A stretch of DNA of 64,000 nt, taken from Bryopsis sp. KO-2023 (Eukaryota; Chlorophyta; Ulvophyceae; Bryopsidales; Bryopsidaceae). A program made the position numbers and the translations under genes. Every line of letters begins with the position of its first letter. The first letter of the stretch is position 1. The DNA lies in contig BSYQ01000006.1 in NCBI GenBank assembly GCA_030272585.1, positions 1,079,001 to 1,143,000 of the forward strand. Direction: 5' to 3'. Of the stretch, positions 25,801 to 37,402 are shown one piece after another. Below the pieces are notes generated by a model. It was given only the letters and a program-made list of their open reading frames with translations. It made no database searches and was not told where the DNA came from.

Positions 25801-28800
25801 AGTCAATCTTAAGACACTTTATATTTCTTCACCGGTGGATAACAAGGCGTTTCTTGCGATTCTATTGTGTGTGTGTGTGTGTTTCTTTTGTTTTTGTTTT
25901 CTTTTTGGGGCTAAAGATCCCCCTTTCGTACTCTAATCTTCTTGTCTTCTCTATCGAGACATGTTTTTTTTTTGCCCCCTCAAAAGAATAATTGATGCAT
26001 TAACATGTTTTATGAAGGAAATCAATTGTTCGACGGGCTGCCCCCTCAAGCCTCCTGCCAGATAGGAATATGAATCATCCATATTTCCTGAAGATATTTT
26101 TTTTTGTGGGTCTGCTTTGTCGAAGGATGAAAGCTTAGGTTTGATATCATCCAGTGAGGACTCATTTGTCACGGTGCATTTTTCAAACTTCACTGGCAAC
26201 AAGGCTGGCAAGGTAAAAGAGGGTGATGAATCTGCTGGGACTATATCCATCAAAAGCAAAGGTGGAGCTGTGGTGATATCCGGATTGGGCTTGATATCAG
26301 AATTCAAGGATTGCAGCTTTTCAAGCAACCTGGCAACAATGGGAGGAGCTATGTATGTTCGAGGTGTGACAAGAGTGAGTTTGGAAGACTCCAGCTTTCG
26401 GATGGGGGTAGCACTCACAGGGGGAGCACTGGCAGTCATCAATACCGAAGTCCTGGTGAACAATGTAACCTTTGCTGGCAATGCTGCCAAAGTTGGAGGT
26501 GCTGCCTACTTCAGTCAATTTGAAACCTCTTCATTCGAAACCGGCCTTGATATAGTGGTGCTCAAACAGGCAAAGTTTGTGGAGAATGTTGCCCTGGAAG
26601 GCGGTGGGGCCGTTGATCTGAGAGAGAGAATTTTTGAATGTGAATCTTGCCTTTTTGATTCCAACAGTGCTGGGTTTGGTGGGAACGAAATCGGATCTGG
26701 AGGTGCCATCAGAGCACTGCCAGCCTCCAATTTGACCCTCCTGAATTCCTCCGTTGTCAACTGCACAGCAAGTCAGTCTGGTGGAGGGGTGCATCTGGAG
26801 GATGCGATTTTCCGTGGTGAAAATCTCACCATTGGGATTAACACTGCCATCGAAAATGGAGGTGGTTTTGCAGTGCATTTCGCGACCTTTGCCAGCAAAC
26901 AATTGATTCCTTGGGGATGCAGGTCATGCAGGATTCATGGAAACCAGGCAAAAATAGGAGGTGATAATTGATGATGTGCCAAGGGTCTGATCCATTCAAT
27001 ACACTCAGCGTGGAGAAACCGATGCACGTTTTTCCCCGTCTAAAATCAACCTTTGTTTTTTTAAAATATTTCTTGTCATTTGTTGTATGCAATATTTGAA
27101 TTAACTTATATGTGGCAATGTGCATATCCAGGTGGAATCCATGTTTCAGCAGACGAGCTGAGGCGGCCAAATTGCCGAACCACTGTCTTCGTGGAAGAAC
27201 TGTTGGGAGATTGTCAGCGCTCCCTCATGAAAACCGATTTGCCTGAAACTGAAGTGAGATTGCACAGCTCAGTCTTTCACGGCAATATAGCAGAGGATTC
27301 CGGGTCAGACATCTTTCTCAGTAACTTCAAGAACAATGTTTGCTGTGACGATCTTTGCTGGAGCAAGGAAAGTGCACTGGATGAGGGTATGGAGAAATGT
27401 GGATTGAGTGAAATGTTGCAACAGGATGGGACAAATCCAGCTCCCCTGGGCTCTTTATTCGAATCAATGTCGATATTCCCTTCTGGAGTACCAAATCATG
27501 CCAGTGGTGAACAGCTTCCAGCCATCAGAATCACCCCCCTGGATTCCTTTGGACAGATTGCCATGGATAATGTGACTCTTAGAGTAGAAGTTGCAACTCC
27601 TGGAGGGGAGCTTTTCGGCAGCCCTGTGACCAGTGAGGGTGTGTTGATGCGGGGGCGTACCACTGTAACTGGAGTGTTTATGAGGGCATTGCCTGACAGC
27701 TACAATCTCTTCTTCAAGTTGACCTCGCAAGATGGGAAGAGGACTGTGACGGAGCTTTTAGCGGTGGATATCCGAGAGTGCGTCATCGGGGAGGTCTCCA
27801 GAGATAAAGGCCTGCGGTGCGACAGATGTCCAGATGACTTTTTTTCTTTTGATGTGACTGATGAGAATTGCACACCATGTCCAGTGGAAAAATCCAAATG
27901 CTCTGGAGGCAGGCTAGTCCCCCTGGATGGATTCTGGCATTCTGGCCCTCGTTCATCCCGTATCCATGCGTGCTTGACTGAAGAAGCATGTACCTACCCG
28001 AATCGCACAAACGCTCTTTTTGCATCCAACTCCTCAGGAGATTATCCACAATGTGCAAAGGTGAATGTGATCCCCAGGCGCATCTAGAATCTGCACTTCA
28101 GGGGACGAAAAGTTTTTGTTTTTTTTTCTTTGGGGGTGGGGGGGTGGGGGGGGGGGGTGGGGGGGGGGCGTGGGGGAAGGTTGTGCCTGTGATGTGAACG
28201 CTGTGCTGGGAAATTCTCACGGTCTCTTTGAAGCGAAATGGCTTTTATAAATTTTTGGTGGCAGGGCTACAGGGACATACTGTGTGGGAGCTGCGATACA
28301 TCGCATGGAAGAAGTCGCTTCAGATGCACAGAGTGTCAGGGAGGGGTGCTGGCTGCCTTGGGGCTTGGAGCTGTCATGCTCTCCCTGGCAGTTTTATCCC
28401 TCATCTATGTGAAAAGCGCTGCAAAGTATTCTGAAGGAGTGCTTGGCAAGCGCTCAGATGCCAAAAGTGCAAGTAATGCTGCTTCATCAGGATCTCATGG
28501 CGGGTTCAACCTTCCAGCCTTTATTGTTGGGGAGATTCCAGACCAACATGTACAGACACCACCCCAAAATGACCCACCAAGGAAATCGAGATCCTCCGAC
28601 ATTTTCAAGGTGGGAAATTCATGTAACACAAGTTCCAACCAACAATTTGAGAGACAAAAAAATTTGAAAATTGTTGTACTCTTTGTGTTGTCTTTCAGAT
28701 CCTTGTCAATTTTTTCCAAGTGACGGGATCTGCTGCAGCCATCAATGTGAACTGGACTCAAAGCATGCTGATGTTGTTCGCCTCGTGGGGTAAGTTTCCA

Positions 28801-30157
28801 GCATGAGCTCTTCAGAAATGCTAGAAATAATTATACAGCAGCAGACCCTGTACAGCAGGTGATAAGAACCAACACTATAATTTCCTTTCTTTGTGTGCAG
28901 ATTTCATCTCAGGGGTGACTGATAGCAGCAGTCTTTTTTCATTGGAGTGCGCATTTTCAATGGGGAGGAACAATCTCCCTAGATCCATCCAGAGATTTAT
29001 TTTCCTTGCGGTTGTACCATTCATGGTCTGGGCTGGGCTTTTTGTAGTTCATTACGCCCATGCATTGAGGAGCAAAAAGTCGTTCCAGGATATCAAACTT
29101 TGGTCTTGTGTTGCGCTCTTGGCTGTGCAACAAGCATCTTACATCAGGTGGGATTTTCTCTAGAGAAGCTTCCGGAAGTATGTTGAAAGCCATGAGATTC
29201 GACCTTTCTTGCTTTGTGACTGATGGACAACATCTTTTTTCTTGAAGCAGTTGATTCCTTGAGAATTCTTCCATCCAAAATGTTGTTACAATACGTGTAT
29301 TGGTACAAAAGAACCTCGAATCATGATGTGTTGCAGTTTACGACTGTTTGTATGTATGTGCTTGCAGCATGACAAGAACGCTTGTTCAGATTTTCTACTG
29401 TGTGGATGTCAGCCCTGTGGAAGGTCTGTTTTGGGTCCAAGACACCAGCGTACGTTGCTACACAGGATCTCATGCTTTCCTTGTTGGGTTCGTCGGCGCA
29501 CCTGGTTTGCTTCTGATCTCGATGGGATTCCCTGGATGGCTGCTTTTTAAACTCACACGGAGCACAGAGAGCCTGGAAAAAGAGGAGGTGGTCAAACAAT
29601 ATGGGTTTTTGTATCAAGCATACAAAAAGCGATTGGCAGCTTGGGAAGTTGTGATCTTGATGAGGAAAGCCTTGCTTGCTGCGGTGGTGGTGTTTGGGCG
29701 GACTTTGGGGAAGGGAGTTCAGACCAATCTTGCGCTCTTCATCACAATGGGTTCTATCATGCTGCAGATGTATTTCCAGCCTTTTTTAGAATCTAAGCTT
29801 AATGTTCTGGAGCTGGGATCATTGGTGATTTCCACCTTGGCATTCATGATTGGGAATCTGGTGGATCAGCCAAAGATTACTCATGGAGGGAGAGTGGCCA
29901 TGTCTGTCATATTTATTGTCACGGCTGGCATTTATATCACATACATGCTGAAGCAGATTTTTGATGTGGCTTTGTTGGAGCTTCGCGAATGGATGGAAAA
30001 TAAGAATCCTGGGATTTCATTGCCAACGAGCAATTTTCAACTTTTGATTGCTGCAGCCAAGAGCCAAGTGAAAAAGGCAAAAAACACCCTGAATAGGAAA
30101 AGGCAACGTTTGAAAACTATTTCTTCACATTCCTCTTGTGAGATGACACATGTTTAG
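19878..30157 (+). CDS. Gene C: giant secretory beta-helix / multi-span membrane protein
   Basis: My model has 19 exons and about 1994 residues: 19878-19944, 20077-20341, 20531-20924, 21049-21327, 21448-21726, 22160-22300, 22546-22824, 23460-23594, 23983-24234, 24473-24625, 24926-25102, 25294-25461, 25548-25706, 26126-26960, 27132-28060, 28265-28609, 28699-28789, 28901-29147, 29368-30157. Phases agree throughout. The ATG starts a signal peptide (MWSEFVLLLLVAAQ). The N-cap, about 950 residues of GGA/FxxN beta-helix, the Cys-rich stalk and the multi-span C-terminus match gene A. Three exons have exactly 279 bases, which suggests they arose by exon duplication. It carries two helix exons (21448 and 22160) with no counterpart in A, and an intact version of A's decayed exon. 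Expected location is the plasma membrane with the solenoid outside. The ligand is unknown. Confidence 0.86.
28132..28178 (+). repeat. G-rich tract in a gene C intron
   Basis: Almost uninterrupted G runs with single T spacers, preceded by a T run. It could form a G-quadruplex in DNA or in the pre-mRNA. It lies between the exons ending at 28060 and starting at 28265. Confidence 0.8.
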
Positions 30158-30449
30158 TTTCAGTCTTCCTTCTTTTTTCCTTATTCTAAAAATTTTTGGC
30201 AGCCATGTAGGGTTTTGTAAGGGGATTGTGGGTGTGGTATTCATCCACATTTGTGCCACAGGGCACAAATTTCACCTATTTTTGATCATATTGAACTTGG
30301 TTTTTTATCAGTCTTTTTTGATTTTTCTGTGAGTTGAACATGTTTTTTCTTAATGCCTTTATTTTTCAAATAGCGAACGCAAGCTACTGGACTTGAGCGG
30401 AGTGTTGAGATGCCTTGTTAAGGTTTAGAGGATTATTAGCACATTTTGT
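30158..30449. other. 3' flank of gene C
   Basis: Non-coding. It contains GGGGATTGTGGG followed by ATCCACATTTGTGCCACAGG at about 30216-30263, matching the repeated block after gene A. This is probably shared 3' UTR ancestry. Confidence 0.5.
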
Positions 30450-30690
30450 ATTGAATGAACTGGGGGATTGTAGAATGGGGTGGGCAAGGGGGTTATGTAA
30501 AGACGTGTAGCGGGTGGAAATTTTGTCCACGAGGCGATCTACTTTGTTTTTTGTCATTCCCACCTTTCGACAACTTTTAGAGAAATAATTTGACTTAACT
30601 GGTTTGAAATACAACAGTAGCTACTGTACAGTCTATGACTATGAATGGATTTTAGATCTGTGGAAAATATTGCGTCTCTCGCGTGCAAAA
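30450..30690 (+). repeat. Dispersed repeat, copy 2 (downstream of gene C)
   Basis: Same orientation and order of landmarks as 18701-18925. With copy 1 it brackets gene C over about 11.7 kb. No coding potential or terminal repeats were seen, so its class is unknown. Confidence 0.8.
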
Positions 30691-30836
30691 GGAATCAGGA
30701 AGCGGTTTTACAATTGAGTAGGCCTCTATGGCTGTACAGCTGGGGCCTGTTTCAAGTCTCAATCAATGAGCCATTTATGCGCACCATGAATGCAAAAAGG
30801 CGCAGGGTCAAGCTTTTAGGAGCGGACCCCTCTGGT

Positions 30837-30887
30837 ACTGCGGGTTTAACATAACATAACATAACATAATTACACTGCGGGTTTAAC
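30837..30887. repeat. (ATAAC)n microsatellite between 14-bp direct repeats
   Basis: ACTGCGGGTTTAAC occurs at 30837-30850 and again at 30874-30887. Between them lies an ATAAC pentamer array. The arrangement could be a target-site duplication next to a retroelement tail, or simple slippage. Confidence 0.75.
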
Positions 30888-31590
30888 CTCTTCTTTCTTT
30901 TTCGGCTTCCTTGGTGCCGGCCCAACCGACTGACGAATAGCCAACAGAATTTGCGGATCTGTGTCCCACTTTATTATGTGACCCTTCAGCAACGATAATG
31001 GAATATGCCAGTTCTGCTTGATGTGCGATCGCCACGATTCTTTCAACACAGGTTTTTTCCGCGGCCTGGGACCACTCGTTCCTGCTTCTCCTTTTCGCCT
31101 CTTCGTAGATGTCACTCGAGCTACTGGTCTATCCAGAGACGACACCTCGTCCTCAGTTTCCTACTCAGACCACTCGCGTTCCTGCTCCTCTGTGGACATC
31201 TCTGAAAAGGTCTCAAACCTGACGCGCGCGTGCATCACGTGCTGCAGGCGCACCTCGGCGGCCTTGTGTATTGCGAGGACACTCTTTCGCATAATGTCCC
31301 TTCTCTCCACACGCAAAACATGTGTTCCAACGACGGGGTTCCAATGTGTTCTTGTTTGGCTCTGTAACAAACGGAGGAACGGTCCTTGTTGATTCCCTCC
31401 TTTCATCTCTTCTTTGGGGGTCTCTCACTTTAGAGCGTCGAGGTGGCACTCTATCCGCGCGCGCTACCAAACCCCAGCGTACGTTGGTCAATACTCGATG
31501 GACGTTGATAATGCCAAGGTCATGGCTCGTCAGTCCGTCTTGAGGAATAAGGTCGCCACAGGCGCAACCAGAGGGGAGGGGGTGCAAGAA
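30870..31590 (-). mobile_element. Retroelement gag-like fossil with a CCHC zinc knuckle
   Basis: On the - strand a basic, Arg-rich peptide includes CFACGEKGHYAKEC, the Cx2Cx4Hx4C nucleocapsid knuckle found in retrotransposon Gag proteins and some host RNA-binding proteins. A basic C-terminal part ends near 30870. No reverse transcriptase or integrase was recognised nearby and no LTRs flank it. I read it as an old, broken gag fragment with at least a few breaks. The family cannot be named. Confidence 0.5.
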
Positions 31591-32953
31591 AATTGGATTG
31601 CTGGCGTTTTAGGATGTTTCGTTCAAAAATCAATTTTCGACTCCGTTCCAAAGCATGTCGTGAAAGAAGTGGAAAGTGCTGTTGGCAATTCAGAAAACTC
31701 AGGTTATTCACAATAAAAGAAAAACATGTCCTGCTGGAAGACAGATTTCTTTCACTCTTTGAATTTTGCACCCTGTGCCCATGAAGACATATCGTTTCGG
31801 CTGTCGACAAGAAACCACCTTCCCCACCCACCCCAATCATGATGATATAGGTAACCCTCACAAACCAGATGTAAAATCAAATGTAAATTCACCTTCCCAC
31901 CCCCCTCCTCACAAAAAAAGAAAAGATCAAAATGGTAAGCAGAGTTTTCAAACAAGCTGTGTTTGGATTGTGCAGGGGATGTCATGATAGAGGGGTTTAC
32001 GTGGAACTAATTCAGTGTGGGTTTGAAAGTGGAAGCACATTTGATAACTGAATTTCATCGGTTCAGTTTTTTTTTTTGCTGTTGTTCTTCCTCCTTCTTC
32101 CTCGATACATCAATTGCTGTTTTTGTTTTCAGATCCTGATTATTTTCCTTCAATTGTTATTTTATTTTCAGGTCCTGGTTCTATTACGAAAACCTCCTTT
32201 TTATTTGACCAAATAAATTGCTGAGCAGTTTGGGGGGGTTTCTTTTGTAATTTTTTGATCGACTTCACGAAAACAGATTGGGCGGCACAAGATGCCATCC
32301 TTAATCAACTAATAGTCGTATCCGAAAAACAGGGGGCCTTCTGATTCCCTTGTGCCAAACATGCAAATCACATCATATATAGGGGCAAATCTTTCCAGAA
32401 TTAACGAAAAGAGATGCTACAGCCACTCACAGATCAAAACACATAATAACCGACACAACACTACGCGGGAAGATATGATAGACCGGCCGATTTTTTCAGT
32501 GGTTTTCACGATATCGCCGCCAACGGCGCAGAGGGCTTCTACGTGTGTAATCATGATTTTGATTTTGCGGCCACTTATGTAATCATGGTTTGATTTGATT
32601 TGCGGCCACCTGTCCAGATCTCTGCTCAGCTGGGCGACATCCCATGTACCGCCTGTGAAGAACAACAGCAACAATCAATGAATCCAATCAAAAATTAGGT
32701 AATTCTATGTACCGCCTGTGAAGATGGATAGCGTTGTTGCTGCGCTTGATGGCAGCTGTTAGTGTTGACCTCCATACAGCCGGCTTTCATTGACAAGACG
32801 CACCACTGTTTTGCACCCACAACTGGCACATTCCTCCCAGATAAGTCGCGTCCGTACTGGAGGCTTTGCGTCACAAGAGCTGGCCCGTTTCGCAGTTTGG
32901 TGCTCCACCTTGTCTTCCGAGTTGGTTTGGTTGCTAGACGAAAGGTCGTATCA
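31591..32953. other. Spacer before gene F
   Basis: No gene was recognised with confidence. A - strand stretch at about 32420-32660 has an acceptor-like TTCTTCACAG before GGTWDVAQLSRDL, but no partner exons could be assigned. GTACCGCCTGTGAAGA occurs twice, near 32645 and 32709. The last 200 bases are the upstream region of gene F. Confidence 0.4.
32545..32611. repeat. Two-copy tandem repeat of about 33 bp
   Basis: TGTAATCATG, then a T-rich stretch, then TTTGCGGCCACT/C occurs twice in a row with small differences. Confidence 0.7.
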
Positions 32954-33560
32954 ATGGTCTCGTTGAAGATGATGGCCGCCGTGGCCTTGCTGGGGTTGGT
33001 CGCAACCGCATGCGCAGTTGATGTTCTCGATCAGGAGCAGGCCACTGGTAATTGATCACAAGGGTTGGACCTTGGATCTTGCCCTTATGTTTTCTTTATT
33101 TTCTTGAGGGTTGTTTTTGTTGCGTCACGGTTTCTTTGCGCGAAGGATATTTTCGCTTGTTTTGTTGATGTGTTTTTTTCTTGTGCGAGGGACGTGTTAT
33201 ACTGAAAGCTTGTCACGTGCAGATTTGAAGGTGGCTGCACCACGTATCAGAACCTTGTTGATGGACAAGCTGAGCTTCCATGGTATGTTTGAATGCCTTG
33301 CTGGTCAGCTCTCATCAGAGCTTGGGATTGCTGGATTGGTTCATTAGTGATCGCTGATCGTGTGCCCTGTCCCAGATCGTGAACTGCTTGGGGGCTTTTT
33401 TCCTCGGCCTTATCCAGTTGGAGGAGGTGGTTGTCGTCGCAAACTGCTTGGGGGCTTTTTTCCTCGCCCTTATCCAGGTGGAGGAGATGATTGTCGCAGA
33501 AGCGGTGGTGGAGCCCCCCTGGAAACTGTTCTGCTCCCCCCCCATTTGCAAGAAACCTAG
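32954..33560 (+). CDS. Gene F: secreted precursor with two peptide-like repeats
   Basis: Three exons (32954-33047, 33223-33282, 33376-33560), all joined in phase 1, encode 112 residues. The ATG at 32954 begins a clear signal peptide (MMAAVALLGLVATACA). After a linker of about 30 residues come two adjacent 20-residue units, each LLGGFFPRPYP, a Gly-rich stretch, then a single Cys and a paired-basic site (CRR). A Gly/Pro-rich tail ends at TAG. Signal peptide, linker, repeated unit and dibasic sites are the layout of secreted peptide precursors in animals, fungi and plants. Processing is inference: no protease or receptor is visible here. The lone Cys in each unit could allow disulphide pairing. 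I recognise no family. It is the first of three neighbouring + strand secreted-protein genes. Confidence 0.7.
33378..33497 (+). repeat. Two-copy 60-bp in-frame repeat in gene F
   Basis: Units 33378-33437 and 33438-33497 each encode 20 residues and share most bases, including CTGCTTGGGGGCTTTTTTCC. Both keep LLGGFFPRPYP exactly, while the Gly-rich part varies (VGGGG against GGGDD). Confidence 0.9.
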
Positions 33561-34935
33561 CAAGCAAAAAAAAAATCCTCTTCAGCAGATTTTGCTGCAA
33601 AGCATCAAGTTGAAAAAAAACAATGATTATAGCAATAGATACAAAAGCATTGTGTGTAGTGCATTTCTCCTGTGTTTTGGTTTAACCGTTATTTCCGTTA
33701 CTCTGGGGATATGATCGATTGTCCCTTGATTTTTTTTTGGTTATAACTGTTGGGTCGTTTGTGAACTGAATGCTTTCTCTTGGTTAGAGAGGGTACGATT
33801 GGTATTTTTAGAGGCTTTTGTCGACATGTCGACAAAAGCCAATATTGGTTTGGCACTTATTACTGTAATGTATATTATATGTACATTTTTGGCATAATTT
33901 TTGAACTGACATAACATTTTACAAACATGCCAGTTTTTGAACTACGATTTTATATTTTTTTTCCCCCGCCAAACAACACGGAAAAATGCCAATGAATTGC
34001 TTTAAATCATTGGTTGCAAATTGCAATCAATCAATTGATGTCAGTATCGCAATCAGCCACCATGAATCAGAGGTAGAGGGGCAACCTTGATAATCGCATG
34101 ATCACAGAACATGCATGTTTTGTGAAAAGATCCATGGATTCATTTTAGTTTTTCCAACTAAAATATTTTGATTGATCAAGCTGCTGTTAAGTTCCTTTCA
34201 AAGCATTTGTTAACAAACAGACGAACTTTCAAAGAGGGGTCATCAAGGAATGCGCGAATCTGTCTAGACTGCGCCAACATCTCTCCTCATGCAGCGCAGA
34301 GCAGAGCGCTACCACCAAAAATATACAATCACGTTAGGTTGGGAAATAGTTTGGGGGTTCCACACCAATCAATCTTACAAAAGTGTTAACTGAAACAGAG
34401 TCTGCAAAGACGTTTTTGTAGCCCACCCCTCCGCTGTGCATTTCCCTGGGAACTCCCATGCATCCCACAAGGAAGTGTCATTTCGCTTCCCAGAATCACC
34501 CCTTTTACAACAATGTACAAGCAACGTGTACCGCTGATCAGGTTTTTTCATTATTTAGCTTTCCCAACCCACAATTCGACGAACTCCTCCAGTACTTGAC
34601 CAAACCCCCCTGCAAAAGAAATAGAGAATAATTTGAAAACAGCACAGGCAGTGGACGAACAGGTCCGTGGATAGTGGCGGTCGCTCGATTGCGATCCATA
34701 GAATTCAGCATAGATTTTCTCGCTCGTCGGCGACGATCAGAAAAGTTGAGAATGCATTTGTACGCACGCCCAGACCCCTAGTGTCGAGGTCGAACCGAGC
34801 TGCGTTTTGGGGGCCTTTCCTCCAGAGTTCAGCAGAGTTTACACTGTTAAGATGCGAGTGGGAAAATTCACTGTGAAATTCAGTGCGATTTTGTATTTCA
34901 CAATGTTTGCGGATGGGGTGGTGCAGGAAGTCGAA
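33561..34935. other. Spacer between genes F and D
   Basis: No coding exon was recognised. It is A/T-rich with poly-A and poly-T runs. It contains the 28-bp palindrome at 33813 and the upstream region of gene D. Confidence 0.5.
33813..33840. repeat. Perfect 28-bp palindrome
   Basis: GGCTTTTGTCGACA is followed immediately by its reverse complement with no loop. It could be a dimeric protein-binding site or a cruciform. It lies about 250 bases past gene F. Confidence 0.9.
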
Positions 34936-36315
34936 ATGGCCCTGCATCGAGCTTGCTTCGTTTTGGTGGCAATCCTTGCGGGTGTGGCGCCCATCGGGTA
35001 CGTCATCCAGGCAACATTACGTTTGCATCTTGCCCATTGTCAATCATTTTCAAAGCTCAAGTTGAGGTCGATTCTTGAAATCGTGTGTACAGGGCTGACG
35101 ATCCGCTGAAATCCACATCAGGTAGAAATTGTGAAATCTCATGATGGAATATAAAATTACTCTCCTATTGCATGCTGAAGGGTTTCACCTTAATGTTATT
35201 CGGATGCTTGGTTCTGCTTTCTGTAAGTTTTTTTTTTAAAACCCCACTTAAGGTGTTCTCTATCTCTGCATTTTTTCCAGGATCTCCGGGGGGTAAATCC
35301 CATAAGCCGAGCCCCAGCAAATGTGTTTTCAGAAATGCACGCTGGTTTTGCCCAGGAGGGGGTGGAAACCCTCCAGTGTCACCGCAGGGTTGCCGGTGCT
35401 GCGAAGGACCCCCTGTCAACACCAAAGCATGCAGGGAACAGTGCGCTTTGGTGGACTGTGCTCCTCCTGATTGCGGTTGCTGCGGTCTGAACCCATCAAG
35501 AACTCCCAAGTAATAACCTTGCTCAGAACTCCATCAGTCATCAATTTTAGCTTGACACAGTGACTTTCAGGCCTTCCCTTTCCACAACAATGTTAAAAAA
35601 CACACCTTGCGAAATGTTCTGTTTGCATTGGTTCTGTACAGATGTCAGACTGAGTGCGCTGCAACGAGCTGCCTGCCATTTCCTCTGGACACCCCTCCCT
35701 CAACCCCTGGCCCAAATCCTAGCAGCTGCAGGTGCTGCTCCACACTGTCCATTGACAGACCAGAGGGATGCGGGGCAGTTTGTGCCGCCGTATCCTGCGC
35801 AGCCCCGATTACTCCCCCTAACCCCACTGTGGACGACTGTGGATGTTGTGGAGGGGTCCGAAGAAACATTCCTGGATGCAGCAATGTCTGCTCCTTGAAT
35901 CCATGCCCTGGAGCCCCAAAGCCTCCTTTGGGGTGTGGATGCTGCACCAACAACCAGAAGAGCGATCCAGAATGTCGACGACTGTGTGGGCTCAGATTGT
36001 GTGTTGCCCCACCACCTGTGCCTGTCCTTCCACCCAAATGCGATTGCTGTGGTCCACAGAAGCACACCCAAGGAGCCAACACCGTCTCCTTGACAATTTC
36101 AGGTAGCCAGCAAATTGCTTCACCAAAGGATGCGTTTTCACAGCTCAGGTTTTTTTCTTTTCCACGATGGCCGTCTGGGAAGAACACACATTATTTTTGT
36201 GAGTTTTCAGCTCTGTTCTGATTTTTGTTTTGTTTTGTTTTGGGAACCAGGTCCATCATGTGACTGCAAGCATGTGCTTTGCCCACAAGTTGACATCAAA
36301 CCCGTCGACGGCTAA
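34936..36315 (+). CDS. Gene D: secreted tandem Cys-repeat protein (Cx3Cx4C...CxCC)
   Basis: Five exons (34936-34997, 35093-35121, 35281-35509, 35642-36102, 36251-36315) give 281 residues with consistent phases. The ATG opens a signal peptide (MALHRACFVLVAILAGVAP). The tiny 29-base second exon has the same length in gene E, which supports it. From about residue 48 the protein is five to six copies of a unit with consensus Cx3Cx4C, a Pro-rich loop of 4-20 residues, CxCC, then a linker of 8-10 residues (for example CREQCALVDC then CGCC). A conserved tail reads CDCKHVLCPQ. The CxCC pairs recall small disulphide-rich inhibitors, but spacing does not match Bowman-Birk or whey-acidic domains as I know them. 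Extracellular matrix, wall or defence roles are possible and unproven. Confidence 0.75.
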
Positions 36316-37402
36316 AATAGGATCCATTGAATTGTGAGAGAGATTCATTTCAATAAGGATAATGTTTTGGTGTCGCAAGGGCCAGCAAATAACGATATAA
36401 TTGGGGTGTCGCAGTGTTAGAAAATCAGTGTGGTTCTGTTTTCTATTGAAGTTCTTGTGAATAAAATAGAGTAGAGGTTCTTTTTTTTGGTGTTGATGAA
36501 GAGAGTTCAGTTCTCTTGAGAATAAGTCATCTGTAGGGAGGTTTGGGTTCTTTTGTAAAGAATTCGATGAGTGCCTAGGAGAGATGCATTTCAAGCCGCA
36601 ACACTTTCCTGCCTCCATTGGGCCGGCTATGTTGTCTAATAAAAAAGATTTGGGGAGGTTCGAGCGGAGTCCTGCAACTTCATGGATGGGGTGGAACAAG
36701 TTTTCGAGCAAAAGTTAAAACCCTCAATAAATTCCAGCCCACTGATCCAAGACCCTTGAATTATTCACAGAAAAAAATTCCAAAACTGAGGGAAAACCAA
36801 ACCTATTTCTATTGAAAAAGCATCTGAATACAATCGCAGAATGGAAGGATAGATCCTATCACACAATGTATTGTGGGTTGAACCCGTTACCCAAACGCAC
36901 ATTTTGCCACGTCATTACCCGTGACGTGTACGTAAGGTGTACTAGCACAGACCGACTGGGTCCCATCAAAACAATGCCAGCATGCAACGATGTACTGATG
37001 TATTGCCCGAACCTCCGCTTTTTAGGCTCCAATTCCTTTCCCATTCCAATCTTCGCCCATCCTCTTCTTTCCCTTTAGCGTATCGAGTTTCGTTCCGAGC
37101 CTTGAGACAGGTGCGGAATGCGATCGATTGCGAACGCCGTTTCTAGCATTGATCGCCAAAAGGGATCAGTCTTCATACATCGTTTTTATATTGAACGTGG
37201 TTTCTTTCCTGGCGCCCAATTGTTCTTCTGGACTTTGCTTGATTGAATGTTTTGCTGCGGAACGAGAACCGATCGGCGAACCCACTCGGGCGGCAGGCCA
37301 AGTTCACAGTTCGGTTCGCAGATTGTACTGTGAACTTCGCACTTTTCTTGTAATTGCAGTACAGTCTGACGTGTGTTGTGCCCACGCAGAGACAGAATCG
37401 CG
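36316..37402. other. Spacer between genes D and E
   Basis: No coding exon was recognised. ACGTCA at 36909 and TGACGT at 36922 form an inverted pair of bZIP-type cores about 480 bases before gene E. That is suggestive only. Confidence 0.45.
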
